This document shows, one piece after another, positions 52,960 to 61,638 of a stretch of 64,000 bases of DNA. Both the position numbers and the translations under genes were made by a program. This DNA is from Planctomyces sp. SH-PL14 (lineage in GTDB: Bacteria; Planctomycetota; Planctomycetia; Planctomycetales; Planctomycetaceae). How positions within the stretch are numbered: the stretch's first letter is position 1; each line of letters starts with the position of its first letter. Location: the NCBI RefSeq assembly GCF_001610835.1, contig NZ_CP011270.1:7807256-7871255 (forward strand), in the 5' to 3' direction. The notes under the pieces were generated by a model that saw only the letters and a program-made list of their open reading frames with translations, ran no database searches and was not told the DNA's origin.

Positions 52960-54972
52960 CTACTGGATCGGCGGCGGCGAAGGAGGCAGCGTCGCCGGGT
53001 TCACCGGGGCGAGCGGGGCTCGCGGCGGCGGGGCGAAGAAGTCTCCGGCCGAGATCACCTTCGGCATCGGCGTCGTGGCGGGTTCCGGCGTCGGAGCCTG
53101 GGCAATCCGGGTGACCGGAGCCGGAGCGGCCTGCGTCACCGGCGCGGCCGGAAGCGCGGGAGCGACCGGGGCGGCCACGGGAGCCGGCTTCGCGGGGGCA
53201 GCCTGTACCGGAGCGACCGGAGCCGCGGCGACCGGCGGAGCCACCGGAGCGGGCTGGATCACCGGAGCCGGCTGGACCGTGATCGCGGGAGCGACTGGCT
53301 TCGCGACGGGCTGCATGGCGGCCTGGGCCGCCGGCTGAGCCGGTGGGACGGCCGGCTGGGCCGGAGTCTGGACGGGAGCCGGAACCGGAACCGCGGCCTG
53401 CTGCCGAGGCTGGACGGCGGGCTGCTGGGCCTGGACCGGCTGCCCGGGCTGGATCGGCTGCCCGGGCTGGATCGGCTGACCAGGCTGAGTCGGCCGCTGC
53501 GGCATCGCCTGCTGCTGCGGCTGGGCGGTGCGCTGAGCCGGCGCCGGCTGCTGCGGCCGGGCGGCGGTCGCGGCAGGCTGGGCAGGCCGCTGTTGCGGTG
53601 CCGCGGCCTGCTGAGCGGGACGCTGCTGTTGCTGCTGCTGCGGGACCGTGGCGGCCCGCTGCTGCTGTTGCTGCGAAACCTGGTTCGGCTGCCGCGTCAT
53701 CTGCGGCTGGTTCGCGACCGGCTGGCGAGCCTGCGCCGCGGCGGGCTGCTGGACGGTTGGCTGCTGGACGGCCGGAGCCTGCGGAGCGGTGGCCTGAACC
53801 GCCGGAGCGGCCGGGGCCGCGGGAGTGGCGACGGGAGCCGGGACGGCCGGCGTCTTCGGGGCCACCGGGGTCTGGGGAGCGGCCGGAGCCGCGGCCTGCG
53901 GAACGGCGGCCGGCTGCGGGATCGGAGCGGGGTTCGCCGCTGTCTTCAGCGGGGCCGGCTGCTGCGGAGCGGGCTGCTGGGCCACCTGCTTCGGCTGAGC
54001 CATGTTCGAGCCGGTGAAGGCGAAGACCTTCGGGTCGTCGATGATCCACGGCGTGGACCAGGTCCGGCCGTCGTCCGCCGAGCAGACGTTAAAGAAGATC
54101 GTGTTGAACGTCTGGCCCGGGATGCCGTAGGGCAGCGACGAATAAATGTGGTCGCGGGCGGTCAGATCATCGACGCCGGGGCTGGCGAAGTAGTGGCAGC
54201 GGGCGTCCGGCGAGACCGACATCCCGAAGGTCCACCAGCCGGTGGCGGTGATCTTGGGACCGGGGACTTCGTGGCCCAGGCCGTCGGCCCGAATGAGGAT
54301 CAGGGCGTGATCCCCTTCCTTGTTCCCCGGCATGCTCTTCGGATTGAACTGGATGAAGAAGCCGGGGTAGTACGGCTCCATCTCGGTCACGGTCTCCATC
54401 CGCGACCCCTTGAAGAGCCGGCGGCCAAAGCTGACTTCCTTCTGCTTCTCCATCGGACCCTGCATCCCGGCCCGGATGCCGAAGGTCACGCCGTTCCGCT
54501 GTTCCCACTGGTCCCACTCGGGGAGATAGACCCGGACGGTGTAGTTCGGCTGGGCGCCGACCCGCATCGGCTTGGCGGCCAGGATGAAGTCGTCCTGGGC
54601 CTGCTTGTGGCCCGGGCGGCCCGGAATGCCGGAGTCGCGGGTCCGCAGGTAGAGGGCGCCGGTGCTCCCCGGGAGGCCGTTCGGCGGCGTGTCGACCCGC
54701 TTGATGACGTCCGGGCTGCCGCGCTTGGGGCTTTCGTTCCACTTGCGGTTCGAGGCGAAGCCGAGCGGCTGGCGGATCTGCTCGTCTTCTTCCTTGCTGC
54801 TCTTGGGCCAGTTGTGGGTGTAGCCCCAGTTGGCGTCTTCGAGGTCGTCCGTGTTGACGAGCGTTCCCGTTCCCGGAACGACCTGGGCGGACGCGGTCTG
54901 GCCCCCAACGACGGATCCGGCCAGCAGAGCCGCTCCGAGAATTCCCTTATGCCATCGCAAGAGTGCGGTCAT
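52960..54972 (-). CDS. Secreted protein with long Pro/Gln/Ala low-complexity tail
   Basis: The 670-residue protein starts at ATG 54972 (signal peptide MTALLRWHKGILGAALLAGS, cleavage after TASA); an ATG at 54987 is possible. Residues about 35-320 form a folded domain (LEDANWGYTHNWPKSSKEED, RVDTPPNGLPGSTGALYLRT, VRVYLPEWDQWEQRNGVTFG, ITATGWWTFGMSVSPDARCH) that looks like a planctomycete beta-sandwich with no known name. The remaining half is nearly all Pro, Gln, Ala and Val, with poly-Gln runs and tandem GQPIQP units. It ends in a conserved-looking KVISAGDFFAPPP. It is probably exported and extended, maybe linking to cell-surface layers. It ends at a strong terminator. Confidence 0.8.
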   Translation of the reverse strand: MTALLRWHKGILGAALLAGSVVGGQTASAQVVPGTGTLVNTDDLEDANWGYTHNWPKSSKEEDEQIRQPLGFASNRKWNESPKRGSPDVIKRVDTPPNGLPGSTGALYLRTRDSGIPGRPGHKQAQDDFILAAKPMRVGAQPNYTVRVYLPEWDQWEQRNGVTFGIRAGMQGPMEKQKEVSFGRRLFKGSRMETVTEMEPYYPGFFIQFNPKSMPGNKEGDHALILIRADGLGHEVPGPKITATGWWTFGMSVSPDARCHYFASPGVDDLTARDHIYSSLPYGIPGQTFNTIFFNVCSADDGRTWSTPWIIDDPKVFAFTGSNMAQPKQVAQQPAPQQPAPLKTAANPAPIPQPAAVPQAAAPAAPQTPVAPKTPAVPAPVATPAAPAAPAVQATAPQAPAVQQPTVQQPAAAQARQPVANQPQMTRQPNQVSQQQQQRAATVPQQQQQQRPAQQAAAPQQRPAQPAATAARPQQPAPAQRTAQPQQQAMPQRPTQPGQPIQPGQPIQPGQPVQAQQPAVQPRQQAAVPVPAPVQTPAQPAVPPAQPAAQAAMQPVAKPVAPAITVQPAPVIQPAPVAPPVAAAPVAPVQAAPAKPAPVAAPVAPALPAAPVTQAAPAPVTRIAQAPTPEPATTPMPKVISAGDFFAPPPRAPLAPVNPATLPPSPPPIQ

Positions 54973-55238
54973 GAGCAGTTCTCTCATCCTGACTGCGAGA
55001 TCGTAGCGCCCGCCCCCATGCGTTCGCCGACCAACATTGGCTGAGGTATCGGCGAGGGCGGATTGGTGACTGACGCAATTGGCTGCAAAGTCCGCGCGGG
55101 CGGGGCGGGCAAGATGGGAAGACGCCGAGGGCGCGGGCGACTGCAGCCTTCCGGGAACGTTCCGTGGGGCCGGCCGCCGCCGCCGGATACACTGCAGCGG
55201 CTGTTTCCGCCGATCCCCGCGCTCACTCCTTCCACACC

Positions 55239-56537
55239 ATGCCTCTTGTGCCACTTCCCCGGATGGTCCGCGTTCATCAGACCTTCGAGTCGGTCCGGAT
55301 CGACGACATCCGCGCCGCCACGCTCCGCGAACTGGAGCGGCTCGATCTCGGCCGGAAGGTGAAGCGGGGCGAGACGGTGGCGATCACCGTCGGGAGCCGC
55401 GGGATCGCGAACATCGCGACGATCACGAAGGGGATCGTCGACCACATCAAGACTCTCGGCGGGGTCCCGTTCATTGTCCCCGCGATGGGGAGCCACGGCG
55501 GCGCGACGGCCGAAGGGCAGCGGGACCTGATCGCGGGCTACGGCGTGACTGCCGAGGCGATGGGCTGCGAGGTCCGTTCCTCGATGGACACGGTCGTCGT
55601 CGACACGACCCCGCAAGGGATCCCGGTCCATTTCGACCGCAACGCCTCGGAGGCGGATCATGTCGTCGTCGCCGGGCGGGTCAAGCCGCACACGGGGTTT
55701 GTCGGCGAGATCGAATCGGGGCTCCACAAGATGATGCTCATCGGCCTCGGGAAGCACCGCGGCGCCTGCATCTACCACAAGGCGATCAAGGATTTCAGCT
55801 TCGGCGAGATCATCCACGCGGTCGCGGACGTGGTCCTGCGGAAGTGCCGCGTCCTGGCGGGACTGGCGATCATCGAGAACGCATCGGACGAGACGGCGCT
55901 GATCGAAGCGGTGGCCCCTGCCGACTTCTTCGAGCGCGAGCGGGCCCTGCTCAAGCAGGCTCGCGCGTGGCTTCCGCGGCTGCCGGTGGCGGATGTCGAC
56001 CTGCTGATCGTCGACGAGATCGGAAAGAACATCAGCGGGACCGGGATGGACACCAACGTCGTGGGGCGGAAGTACAACGACCACGCGGCGACGGAGCTCG
56101 ACGACGCCCGCTGCCGGCGGATCTATATCCGCAGCCTGACGGAGGCGACGCATGGCAACGCCTGTGGGCTGGGTCTGGCCGAGTTCACGAACCGCCGGAC
56201 GGTCGAGCAGGTGGATCACGCCTACACGAAGGTGAACTGCATCACCGCCGGCCACCCGACCGCCGGGATGATCCCGCTGGTCTACGAGACCGACCAGGAG
56301 GCGATCAGCGACGCCCTCCAGACGATCGGCCTGACCGCCCCCGAGAATGCCCGCGTGGTCCACATCCAGAACACGCTCCAGCTCCACGATGTCTACGTCA
56401 GCGAGGCGTGCCTCCCGGAGGTCCGGAAGGCGTCGCACATCCACGTCGAAGGCGAACCGGCCGCGATGGCGTTTGACGCTGATGCGAATTTGCGTTCCGT
56501 CAGAGAGCAGTGCGGCGGGACAGAATCCCAGCCGTGA
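55239..56537 (+). CDS. LarA-superfamily (lactate racemase-like) protein
   Basis: A 432-residue protein from ATG 55239. The N-terminal half matches the LarA N-terminal domain: ITVGSRGIANIATITKGIVD, FIVPAMGSHGGATAEGQ, and GRVKPHTGFVGEIESGLHKM followed by IGLGKHRGA, where LarA carries HxxxH-like residues and the pincer-cofactor lysine region. The C-terminal half has VDLLIVDEIGKNISGTGMDT and AEFTNRRTVEQVDHAYTKVN. Classical lactate racemase uses a nickel pincer cofactor made by LarB, LarC and LarE; none is seen here. It may racemise or epimerise another 2-hydroxyacid. It is 4 bp from the converging HEAT gene. Confidence 0.85.
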   Translation: MPLVPLPRMVRVHQTFESVRIDDIRAATLRELERLDLGRKVKRGETVAITVGSRGIANIATITKGIVDHIKTLGGVPFIVPAMGSHGGATAEGQRDLIAGYGVTAEAMGCEVRSSMDTVVVDTTPQGIPVHFDRNASEADHVVVAGRVKPHTGFVGEIESGLHKMMLIGLGKHRGACIYHKAIKDFSFGEIIHAVADVVLRKCRVLAGLAIIENASDETALIEAVAPADFFERERALLKQARAWLPRLPVADVDLLIVDEIGKNISGTGMDTNVVGRKYNDHAATELDDARCRRIYIRSLTEATHGNACGLGLAEFTNRRTVEQVDHAYTKVNCITAGHPTAGMIPLVYETDQEAISDALQTIGLTAPENARVVHIQNTLQLHDVYVSEACLPEVRKASHIHVEGEPAAMAFDADANLRSVREQCGGTESQP

Positions 56538-56540
56538 GAG

Positions 56541-58436
56541 TCAGGGAGCGGCGATCTTCTCCGCGGCATGCTGGGCCATCACTTGGACATAGACGTGCGG
56601 GTCCCTTGCCACGTCTTCCAGCGAGGGGAGCGCCGGGCGGCCGGCCGGCCCCAGCTCGCCGAGAGCTGTGGCGGCCGCGGCGCGGACATCCGCGTACTCG
56701 TCTTTCAGGGCCGCGATCAGCGGCTTGATCGTGGTGTCGGCCTCCGCTCGGAAGTGTCCCAGCCCGGCAGCGGCCTTTGCTCGCACGGAGGCCCGCGGAT
56801 CGCGAAGGGTCTTCAAGAGCGCCGGAACGACGACGTCCTGAGGCAAGCCGATGTCCCCCAGGGCCAGCGCGGCTGCGGTGCGGACGTTCCGATCCTCGTG
56901 CTCGAGCCGCGCGATCAGAGCCGGGACAGCCGATTCGGCTCGTGCTCCAAAGCGGCCGAGTGTTTCGATCGTCCGAAGGGGCGGCGTCTCCAAGGGGGAT
57001 CGAACCTTGGTGAGCTCGGTAACCAGCAAAGGGATCATTTCCGGACCGATGTGGACAAGGACCTCCGAGGCGGCCGCGCCGACGAGAAAATCCTCTAGGT
57101 ACGAAACGAGGAGTGGGCCCGCTTCTCGGGCCGAAGGGCCGATGTTGCCCACGATCGTGATGAGCTGCTCGTCTGGCCAGTCGGCCTCTTTGAGCTTTGT
57201 CAGTATTGCCGGCAAGGCGGCTGCCGCACCTGGCCCAATTCGGAGAAGGACGTCCTCCACGACGGTCAGCTCCGCGTCCTTCTCGGCCTGCAAGGCTTGC
57301 TGCAAAACGTCGCGGTTGGCCTCCAGGTCCAACCCGACGAGCGCGGCCCCCGCGACGGCCTGGACTGACTGTTTCGGGGAAGCGAGCAGTTCCCTCAGGG
57401 GGCCGATGACTGACCTGGCAGCCGGTCCGATCTTGACGAGGGCGACGGCAGCCTCAGCATTGCCGCTTCGGACCTTGTCCAGCACGAGGGGCACGGCATC
57501 GGCTGCTGTCGGGCCGAATTCACCGAGTGCCTTCAGAAGCTCAGACTGAGCAAACTGCAGATCCGGGTGTTCCATGGCCTTCATCAGTGGTTCAACCGAT
57601 TCCGTTCTCTTGTACTTGGCGAGCGCAAAAGCGGCATGCACCGCTACCTGCCTTAGCCCGGCGAGGTCATTCGAAACCGCGTAGTGATACGCTTCCGAGT
57701 CCTCCAGGAGTGCCGTCAGAGTCGGAACGACGCGGTCTCCCGCAATACCGATGTCGCCCAACGCGGTGGCGGCCGCGCCGCGTACTGATGGCCCAGAATC
57801 TTTCAGCATCGAAATCAGAACCGGCACCAGCGGAGCGGCCCTCTCGCCATGCTGTCTAAGGCAGTTCACCGCCAAGACGCGCACGTGCTCGTCTGGATCC
57901 TCCAACAACCGCGCAAGAACCGGAATGGTGACGTCCCCGGAGGTGTCGATGCGCGACAGAGAGAAGAGGATGGCTCGACGGAGGGGGATGTCCTCGTCGC
58001 TGAGTCGCCTTATCAGCGCTGGAAGTGCTCCCTGCGCGCGGGGGCCAACTTTCCATAGCGCCAGGACCGCCTTTCTGGCACTCACCACACGGCCAGTGGC
58101 GACGACGTCGCTTAATGCCGGAACCGCTTCTGTGCCGATGGCTTCCAGAGCCTCTTGCGGCGTCCTCGCTGTTGGGAGTACGGAAGGAATTCGCCCTTCG
58201 TCCTCCAGAAGCTTGATCAGGCTGGGAATTGCGGATCTCGCTTCCGGGCCGATCGCAAACACGGCGTCCAATGCCGCGTCCTGCCTCTTCGGGACGCCGC
58301 TTTCCAGAGCGGCCACGAGTTCGGGCAAGTTCTCGGGTGAGGGGGGAGCTGCCTCGGAGGGGAGCGAATCGAACATCACCGGCCAGAGAACGACCAGCCA
58401 CGTCAGGCATCGGCGAAGGGAATAGACGGCGTTCAT
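56541..58436 (-). CDS. Secreted HEAT-repeat protein (first of two)
   Basis: A 631-residue protein from ATG 58436 with a signal peptide (NAVYSLRRCLTWLVVLWPVM, cleavage near SEAA). The rest consists of about 14 HEAT/PBS-lyase-type repeats, each with the AVPALI and AAxALGxIG pattern (for example VRGAAATALGDIGIAGDRVV and VRTAAALALGDIGLPQDVVV). It forms an alpha-solenoid for protein-protein contact in the periplasm. No catalytic domain is present. The stop is three bases from the LarA-like gene. A shorter relative lies at 61639. Confidence 0.9.
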   Translation of the reverse strand: MNAVYSLRRCLTWLVVLWPVMFDSLPSEAAPPSPENLPELVAALESGVPKRQDAALDAVFAIGPEARSAIPSLIKLLEDEGRIPSVLPTARTPQEALEAIGTEAVPALSDVVATGRVVSARKAVLALWKVGPRAQGALPALIRRLSDEDIPLRRAILFSLSRIDTSGDVTIPVLARLLEDPDEHVRVLAVNCLRQHGERAAPLVPVLISMLKDSGPSVRGAAATALGDIGIAGDRVVPTLTALLEDSEAYHYAVSNDLAGLRQVAVHAAFALAKYKRTESVEPLMKAMEHPDLQFAQSELLKALGEFGPTAADAVPLVLDKVRSGNAEAAVALVKIGPAARSVIGPLRELLASPKQSVQAVAGAALVGLDLEANRDVLQQALQAEKDAELTVVEDVLLRIGPGAAAALPAILTKLKEADWPDEQLITIVGNIGPSAREAGPLLVSYLEDFLVGAAASEVLVHIGPEMIPLLVTELTKVRSPLETPPLRTIETLGRFGARAESAVPALIARLEHEDRNVRTAAALALGDIGLPQDVVVPALLKTLRDPRASVRAKAAAGLGHFRAEADTTIKPLIAALKDEYADVRAAAATALGELGPAGRPALPSLEDVARDPHVYVQVMAQHAAEKIAAP

Positions 58437-58490
58437 CAAAGGCCGACGTTCAAGGGGATCTGGCCTTTCCCTCGGCCGGAAGGCGATCCT

Positions 58491-60359
58491 TCACAACTTC
58501 GGAGCGGACGACGATGCTGCCGATCGTTTCTGCGACCGCTCGCGAATCTTGGCAAGGGAGGCTTCGGGAATCGACTTGATGAGCTCCCGCGTGTACTCCT
58601 TGATCGGAGCCGCATAGATCAGGTCCGAAGGGCCCGCCTCGACAATCTTCCCCGACTGCATGACCACCATCATGTCGGACATGAACTTCACCACGCTCAG
58701 GTCGTGGCTGATGAAAATATAGGTCAGTCCGCGGCTCTGCTGCAGACGCTTGAGGAGGTTCAGGACCTGCGCCTGGACGCTGACATCGAGGGCCGAGACC
58801 GACTCGTCGCAGATGATGAACTGCGGCTCCACCGCGACCGCCCGGGCAATCGAGATCCGCTGCCGCTGGCCGCCGGAGAACTCGTGGGGATACCGCCCCA
58901 GGTGGCTCGGATCGAGGCCGACCTCCGTCAGCAGGCTCGCCGCCCGATTGCGACGGTCGGAGCGGGAGGTCCCGAGTCCGTGGACCGACATCGCCTCCGT
59001 CAGCATCGCTTCGACGGTCATCCGCGGGTTCAGCGAGCTGTACGGGTCCTGGAAAATGATCTGCAGGTGCCGCCGGTACTCCTTGAGCTTCGCGCCGCTA
59101 AGCTCGGTGATGTCCGCCCACCGGAAGAGGATCTGGCCCTCCGTGATCGATGCCAGCCGGGTGATCGCCCGGCCGGTCGTCGTCTTGCCGCACCCCGACT
59201 CGCCCACGAGGCCGAGCGTCTGGCCGGGGTAAACGTTGAAGCTGACGTTGTCGACCGCCTTGATATGGCCGACCGTGCTGCGGAACACACCTTTGCGGAT
59301 TGGGAAGTAGACCTTGAGGTTCTTCACCGACAACAGCGGCGTCGTCCCCGGCGCGACGAACTGCGTGTCGGACGGGAGCTGCGCCCGGAGCTCCTGCTCG
59401 GTGCCGCGGCCGATCTCGGCGACCGGCGAGAGGAGCCGGCCCCGGCCCATGGTCGTCATGTCGAGGAGCCGCTTCGGATCGAGCGACTTCTCGCGGATCT
59501 CGTACGACCCGTCCTCGCGACGGGTTGAGTCCATGAAGTCGGCGACTGTCGGCAGGATGCGGTACTTGGTGTCGAGCTGCGGCCGGCAGGCCATCAGCCC
59601 CTTTGTGTAGGGATGTTTGGGCGCGGCGAAGATCTGGTCGACCGGCCCGTACTCGACGAGCTGGCCGCGGTACATCACGGCGACGTCGTCGGCGATCTCC
59701 GCGATCACCCCCAGGTCGTGGGTGATGAAGACGATCCCCATGTGCCGGTTGTCGCGGAGGTTCCGAAGGAGGTCGAGGATCTGCTTCTGGATCGTGACGT
59801 CGAGGGCGGTTGTCGGTTCGTCGGCGATGAGCAGCTTGGGGCTGCACGAGAGGGCCATGGCGATCATGACCCGCTGCTTCTGGCCTCCGGACATCTCGTG
59901 GGGATAGCTGTCGATCCGCTGTTCGGGGTTCGGGATGCCGACTTCCTTGAACAGCTCGATCGTCCGCCGGCGAGCCTCGGCCGCGGACACCTTCTGGTGC
60001 TGGCGGATCGCCTCGGCGACCTGGTAGCCGACGCGGTAGACCGGGTTCAGCGAAGTCCCCGGCTCCTGGAAGATCATGCTTGCGTCCGCGCCGCGGACTT
60101 TCCGCATCTCCGCTTCCGGGAGATGGATGATGTCCTTGCCGAGGAGGGTGATCTTCCCCGCCGCGATCTCGGAGGAGGCTGCGGGGAGCAGACGCATGAT
60201 CGTGAGCGACGTGACTGACTTTCCGGATCCCGACTCGCCGACGATCCCGAGGGTGCGTCCCGCGTCGACGGAGACGCTCAGTCCGTCGACCGCTTTGACC
60301 ACTCCCCCTTCCGTATGGAAGTAGGTTTTCAATCCCTCGATCTGCAGCAGTGGGGCCAT
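58491..60359 (-). CDS. Double-NBD peptide-type ABC transporter ATPase
   Basis: The 622-residue protein joins two Opp/Dpp-type ATPases in one chain. NBD1 (about 1-265) has GESGSGKS, signature MSGGQKQRV, Walker B LLIADEPTTALD and the oligopeptide tail HPYTKGLMACRP. NBD2 (about 345-600) has GESGCGKTT, FSGGQRQRI and FIICDESVSALD. A charged linker of about 75 residues joins them. Such fused ATPases (GsiA, YejF, DdpDF types) power uptake of peptides, glutathione or nickel; the permease and binding-protein genes are not in this window, so the substrate is unknown. The ATG at 60359 follows GAAAGGA. It is 54 bp upstream of the HEAT gene on the same strand. Confidence 0.94.
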   Translation of the reverse strand: MAPLLQIEGLKTYFHTEGGVVKAVDGLSVSVDAGRTLGIVGESGSGKSVTSLTIMRLLPAASSEIAAGKITLLGKDIIHLPEAEMRKVRGADASMIFQEPGTSLNPVYRVGYQVAEAIRQHQKVSAAEARRRTIELFKEVGIPNPEQRIDSYPHEMSGGQKQRVMIAMALSCSPKLLIADEPTTALDVTIQKQILDLLRNLRDNRHMGIVFITHDLGVIAEIADDVAVMYRGQLVEYGPVDQIFAAPKHPYTKGLMACRPQLDTKYRILPTVADFMDSTRREDGSYEIREKSLDPKRLLDMTTMGRGRLLSPVAEIGRGTEQELRAQLPSDTQFVAPGTTPLLSVKNLKVYFPIRKGVFRSTVGHIKAVDNVSFNVYPGQTLGLVGESGCGKTTTGRAITRLASITEGQILFRWADITELSGAKLKEYRRHLQIIFQDPYSSLNPRMTVEAMLTEAMSVHGLGTSRSDRRNRAASLLTEVGLDPSHLGRYPHEFSGGQRQRISIARAVAVEPQFIICDESVSALDVSVQAQVLNLLKRLQQSRGLTYIFISHDLSVVKFMSDMMVVMQSGKIVEAGPSDLIYAAPIKEYTRELIKSIPEASLAKIRERSQKRSAASSSAPKL

Positions 60360-60447
60360 CCAGCCTGTCCTTTCTCGATCCAGTCGTTTCTGGAGGATGG
60401 TCAAGCTGCGAAAGCCTGTCAACGAGTGTCCGGTGCATTCGCCACTT

Positions 60448-60469
60448 CGAACCGCGTCCTTGCCGGCAC
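60448..60469 (-). repeat. Relic of the dispersed repeat (outer right end)
   Basis: Twenty-two bases here (with core accgcgtccttgccggcac) are the exact reverse complement of the outermost right end of copy D (41651-41672). Nothing else of the repeat is visible nearby. It lies 90 bp upstream of the ABC ATPase start. Confidence 0.65.
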
Positions 60470-60592
60470 TGGTCCGTCACAGAGCCCGGAGTGCGTCCGC
60501 GTCTGATCCTTGGTCAGGCTTGGTGGGCTCCGTGTTTCGCGAATCGGAAGGTCTCGAACCAACGAGGCACGGAGGGGAGGAAGAGGGGGCCG

Positions 60593-60818
60593 CAGATGAA
60601 CACGGATGGACACAGATAAGAGCCGGAGTGCGCGGCCCGAACGGGCATCCGGCACTTCTCCGAAAGCAGACCGGCAACTCGGCCCACCCCGTCGTCGTGC
60701 CTCATCAGCCTTTGGATTTTGAAACACAGAGGGCACAGAGACGTCAGAACCCAGAGGGCGCACGGGACTGGGGGCATCGCATTCCCTGCCTTGATCTGTG
60801 TCCATCCGTGTTCATCTG
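60593..60818. repeat. 25-bp perfect inverted repeat with 176-bp spacer
   Basis: Arms 60593-60617 and 60794-60818 (core gaacacggatggacacagat) are exactly complementary. With imperfect pairing of the purine-rich stretch before the left arm and the CT-rich stretch after the right arm, the match extends to about 44 bases. It lies in the 828-bp gap between the ABC ATPase and the zinc-ribbon gene (60360-61187), where no gene was found. Confidence 0.9.
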
Positions 60819-60903
60819 TGGCTCCCCTTCCTCTCCCGGAAGCACTTCACGACCTCTCTCGTTCGTTGGTCCCTCTCCGCGTTCTCTGTGACTCTGTGTT
60901 TCA
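60720..60903. repeat. Interleaved inverted repeat (gaaacacagag type)
   Basis: The left arm near 60720-60740 (gaaacacagagggcacagag) pairs with 60883-60903 (tctctgtgactctgtgtttc) with one or two mismatches. It overlaps the 60593-60818 pair in the order A-B-A'-B'. The left arm resembles the arm at 24332-24353. Confidence 0.75.
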
Positions 60904-61187
60904 ATCCTCTTCTTCTTCCGGCCTTCTCCGATGAGGTAGCTGCAGATCGCAACGATGACTCCGCCACAAAGCCCACTCTTCTGGACCTCGGCTGGGGGGA
61001 TCGACATCCGGAGATTGCCCATCCTCTCCGCGTGACCTGATCTGTTGTGGAGGGCCCGCGATTTCGAACGAAGTCCGGCCGGTATGAGATGAAACTCTTG
61101 CGAGTCCGCACGAGCCGTGGGTAATCTCCCCCTCCACACCCGACGCATGGAATTCGCGTCGACGACGACATCATGGAGGATCGCTGA

Positions 61188-61505
61188 ATGGGCACGCTGC
61201 GCCTTTTCTCTCCCGACGCTCTCGTGGATCAGGCGGATGACTCGGAAGTCGCCATCCTGCCACTCCGTCGCCCCACTGTCCGGTCGCGATCGACCGATCA
61301 GCTTCGCATCCTGAACCGCGCCCGGATGCGGTTCGCGAACCGCATCTGCCCCTGCTGCTGCCGGGCGGCGGTCGCCCCCGTGGAACTCAAGGATTGCGAA
61401 TACGACCGCTGCGGCCGCGAAATCCCGGGGACCGGCACCGTCGTCGGATTCAGCTGCGAACGCTGCGGCCACGAATGGCCGGCGCATCGGCCTGAAGCGG
61501 TCTAA
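61188..61505 (+). CDS. Small zinc-ribbon protein, 105 residues
   Basis: The ATG at 61188 follows GGAGGA by seven bases, an excellent site. The first half is a plain N-terminus (GTLRLFSPDALVDQADDSEV). The second half has Cys pairs spaced as a zinc ribbon: ICPCCCRAAV, then DCEYDRCGREI, then FSCERCGHEWPAH. These should bind one or two zinc ions. Such small ribbons often bind nucleic acid or protein partners. No family is recognised. It stands alone before the second HEAT gene. Confidence 0.85.
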   Translation: MGTLRLFSPDALVDQADDSEVAILPLRRPTVRSRSTDQLRILNRARMRFANRICPCCCRAAVAPVELKDCEYDRCGREIPGTGTVVGFSCERCGHEWPAHRPEAV

Positions 61506-61638
61506 GGCGACGTGGTCGGGCGGAGGGACATCCGGAGTTCGTGAGAACTCCCTGTCACACCGGGGTATTCAACCGTTGCCGTCCGCGGCGAATGGCGGAG
61601 AATGAGGCGTCTGTCCTCAGTCCCTCACCACTCCCTGA

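Noticed and set aside
52933..55044. A 703-codon plus-strand open frame rich in Gly/Arg
   Set aside because: It mirrors the Pro/Gln/Ala tail of the minus-strand secreted protein; the low-complexity DNA is open in several frames.
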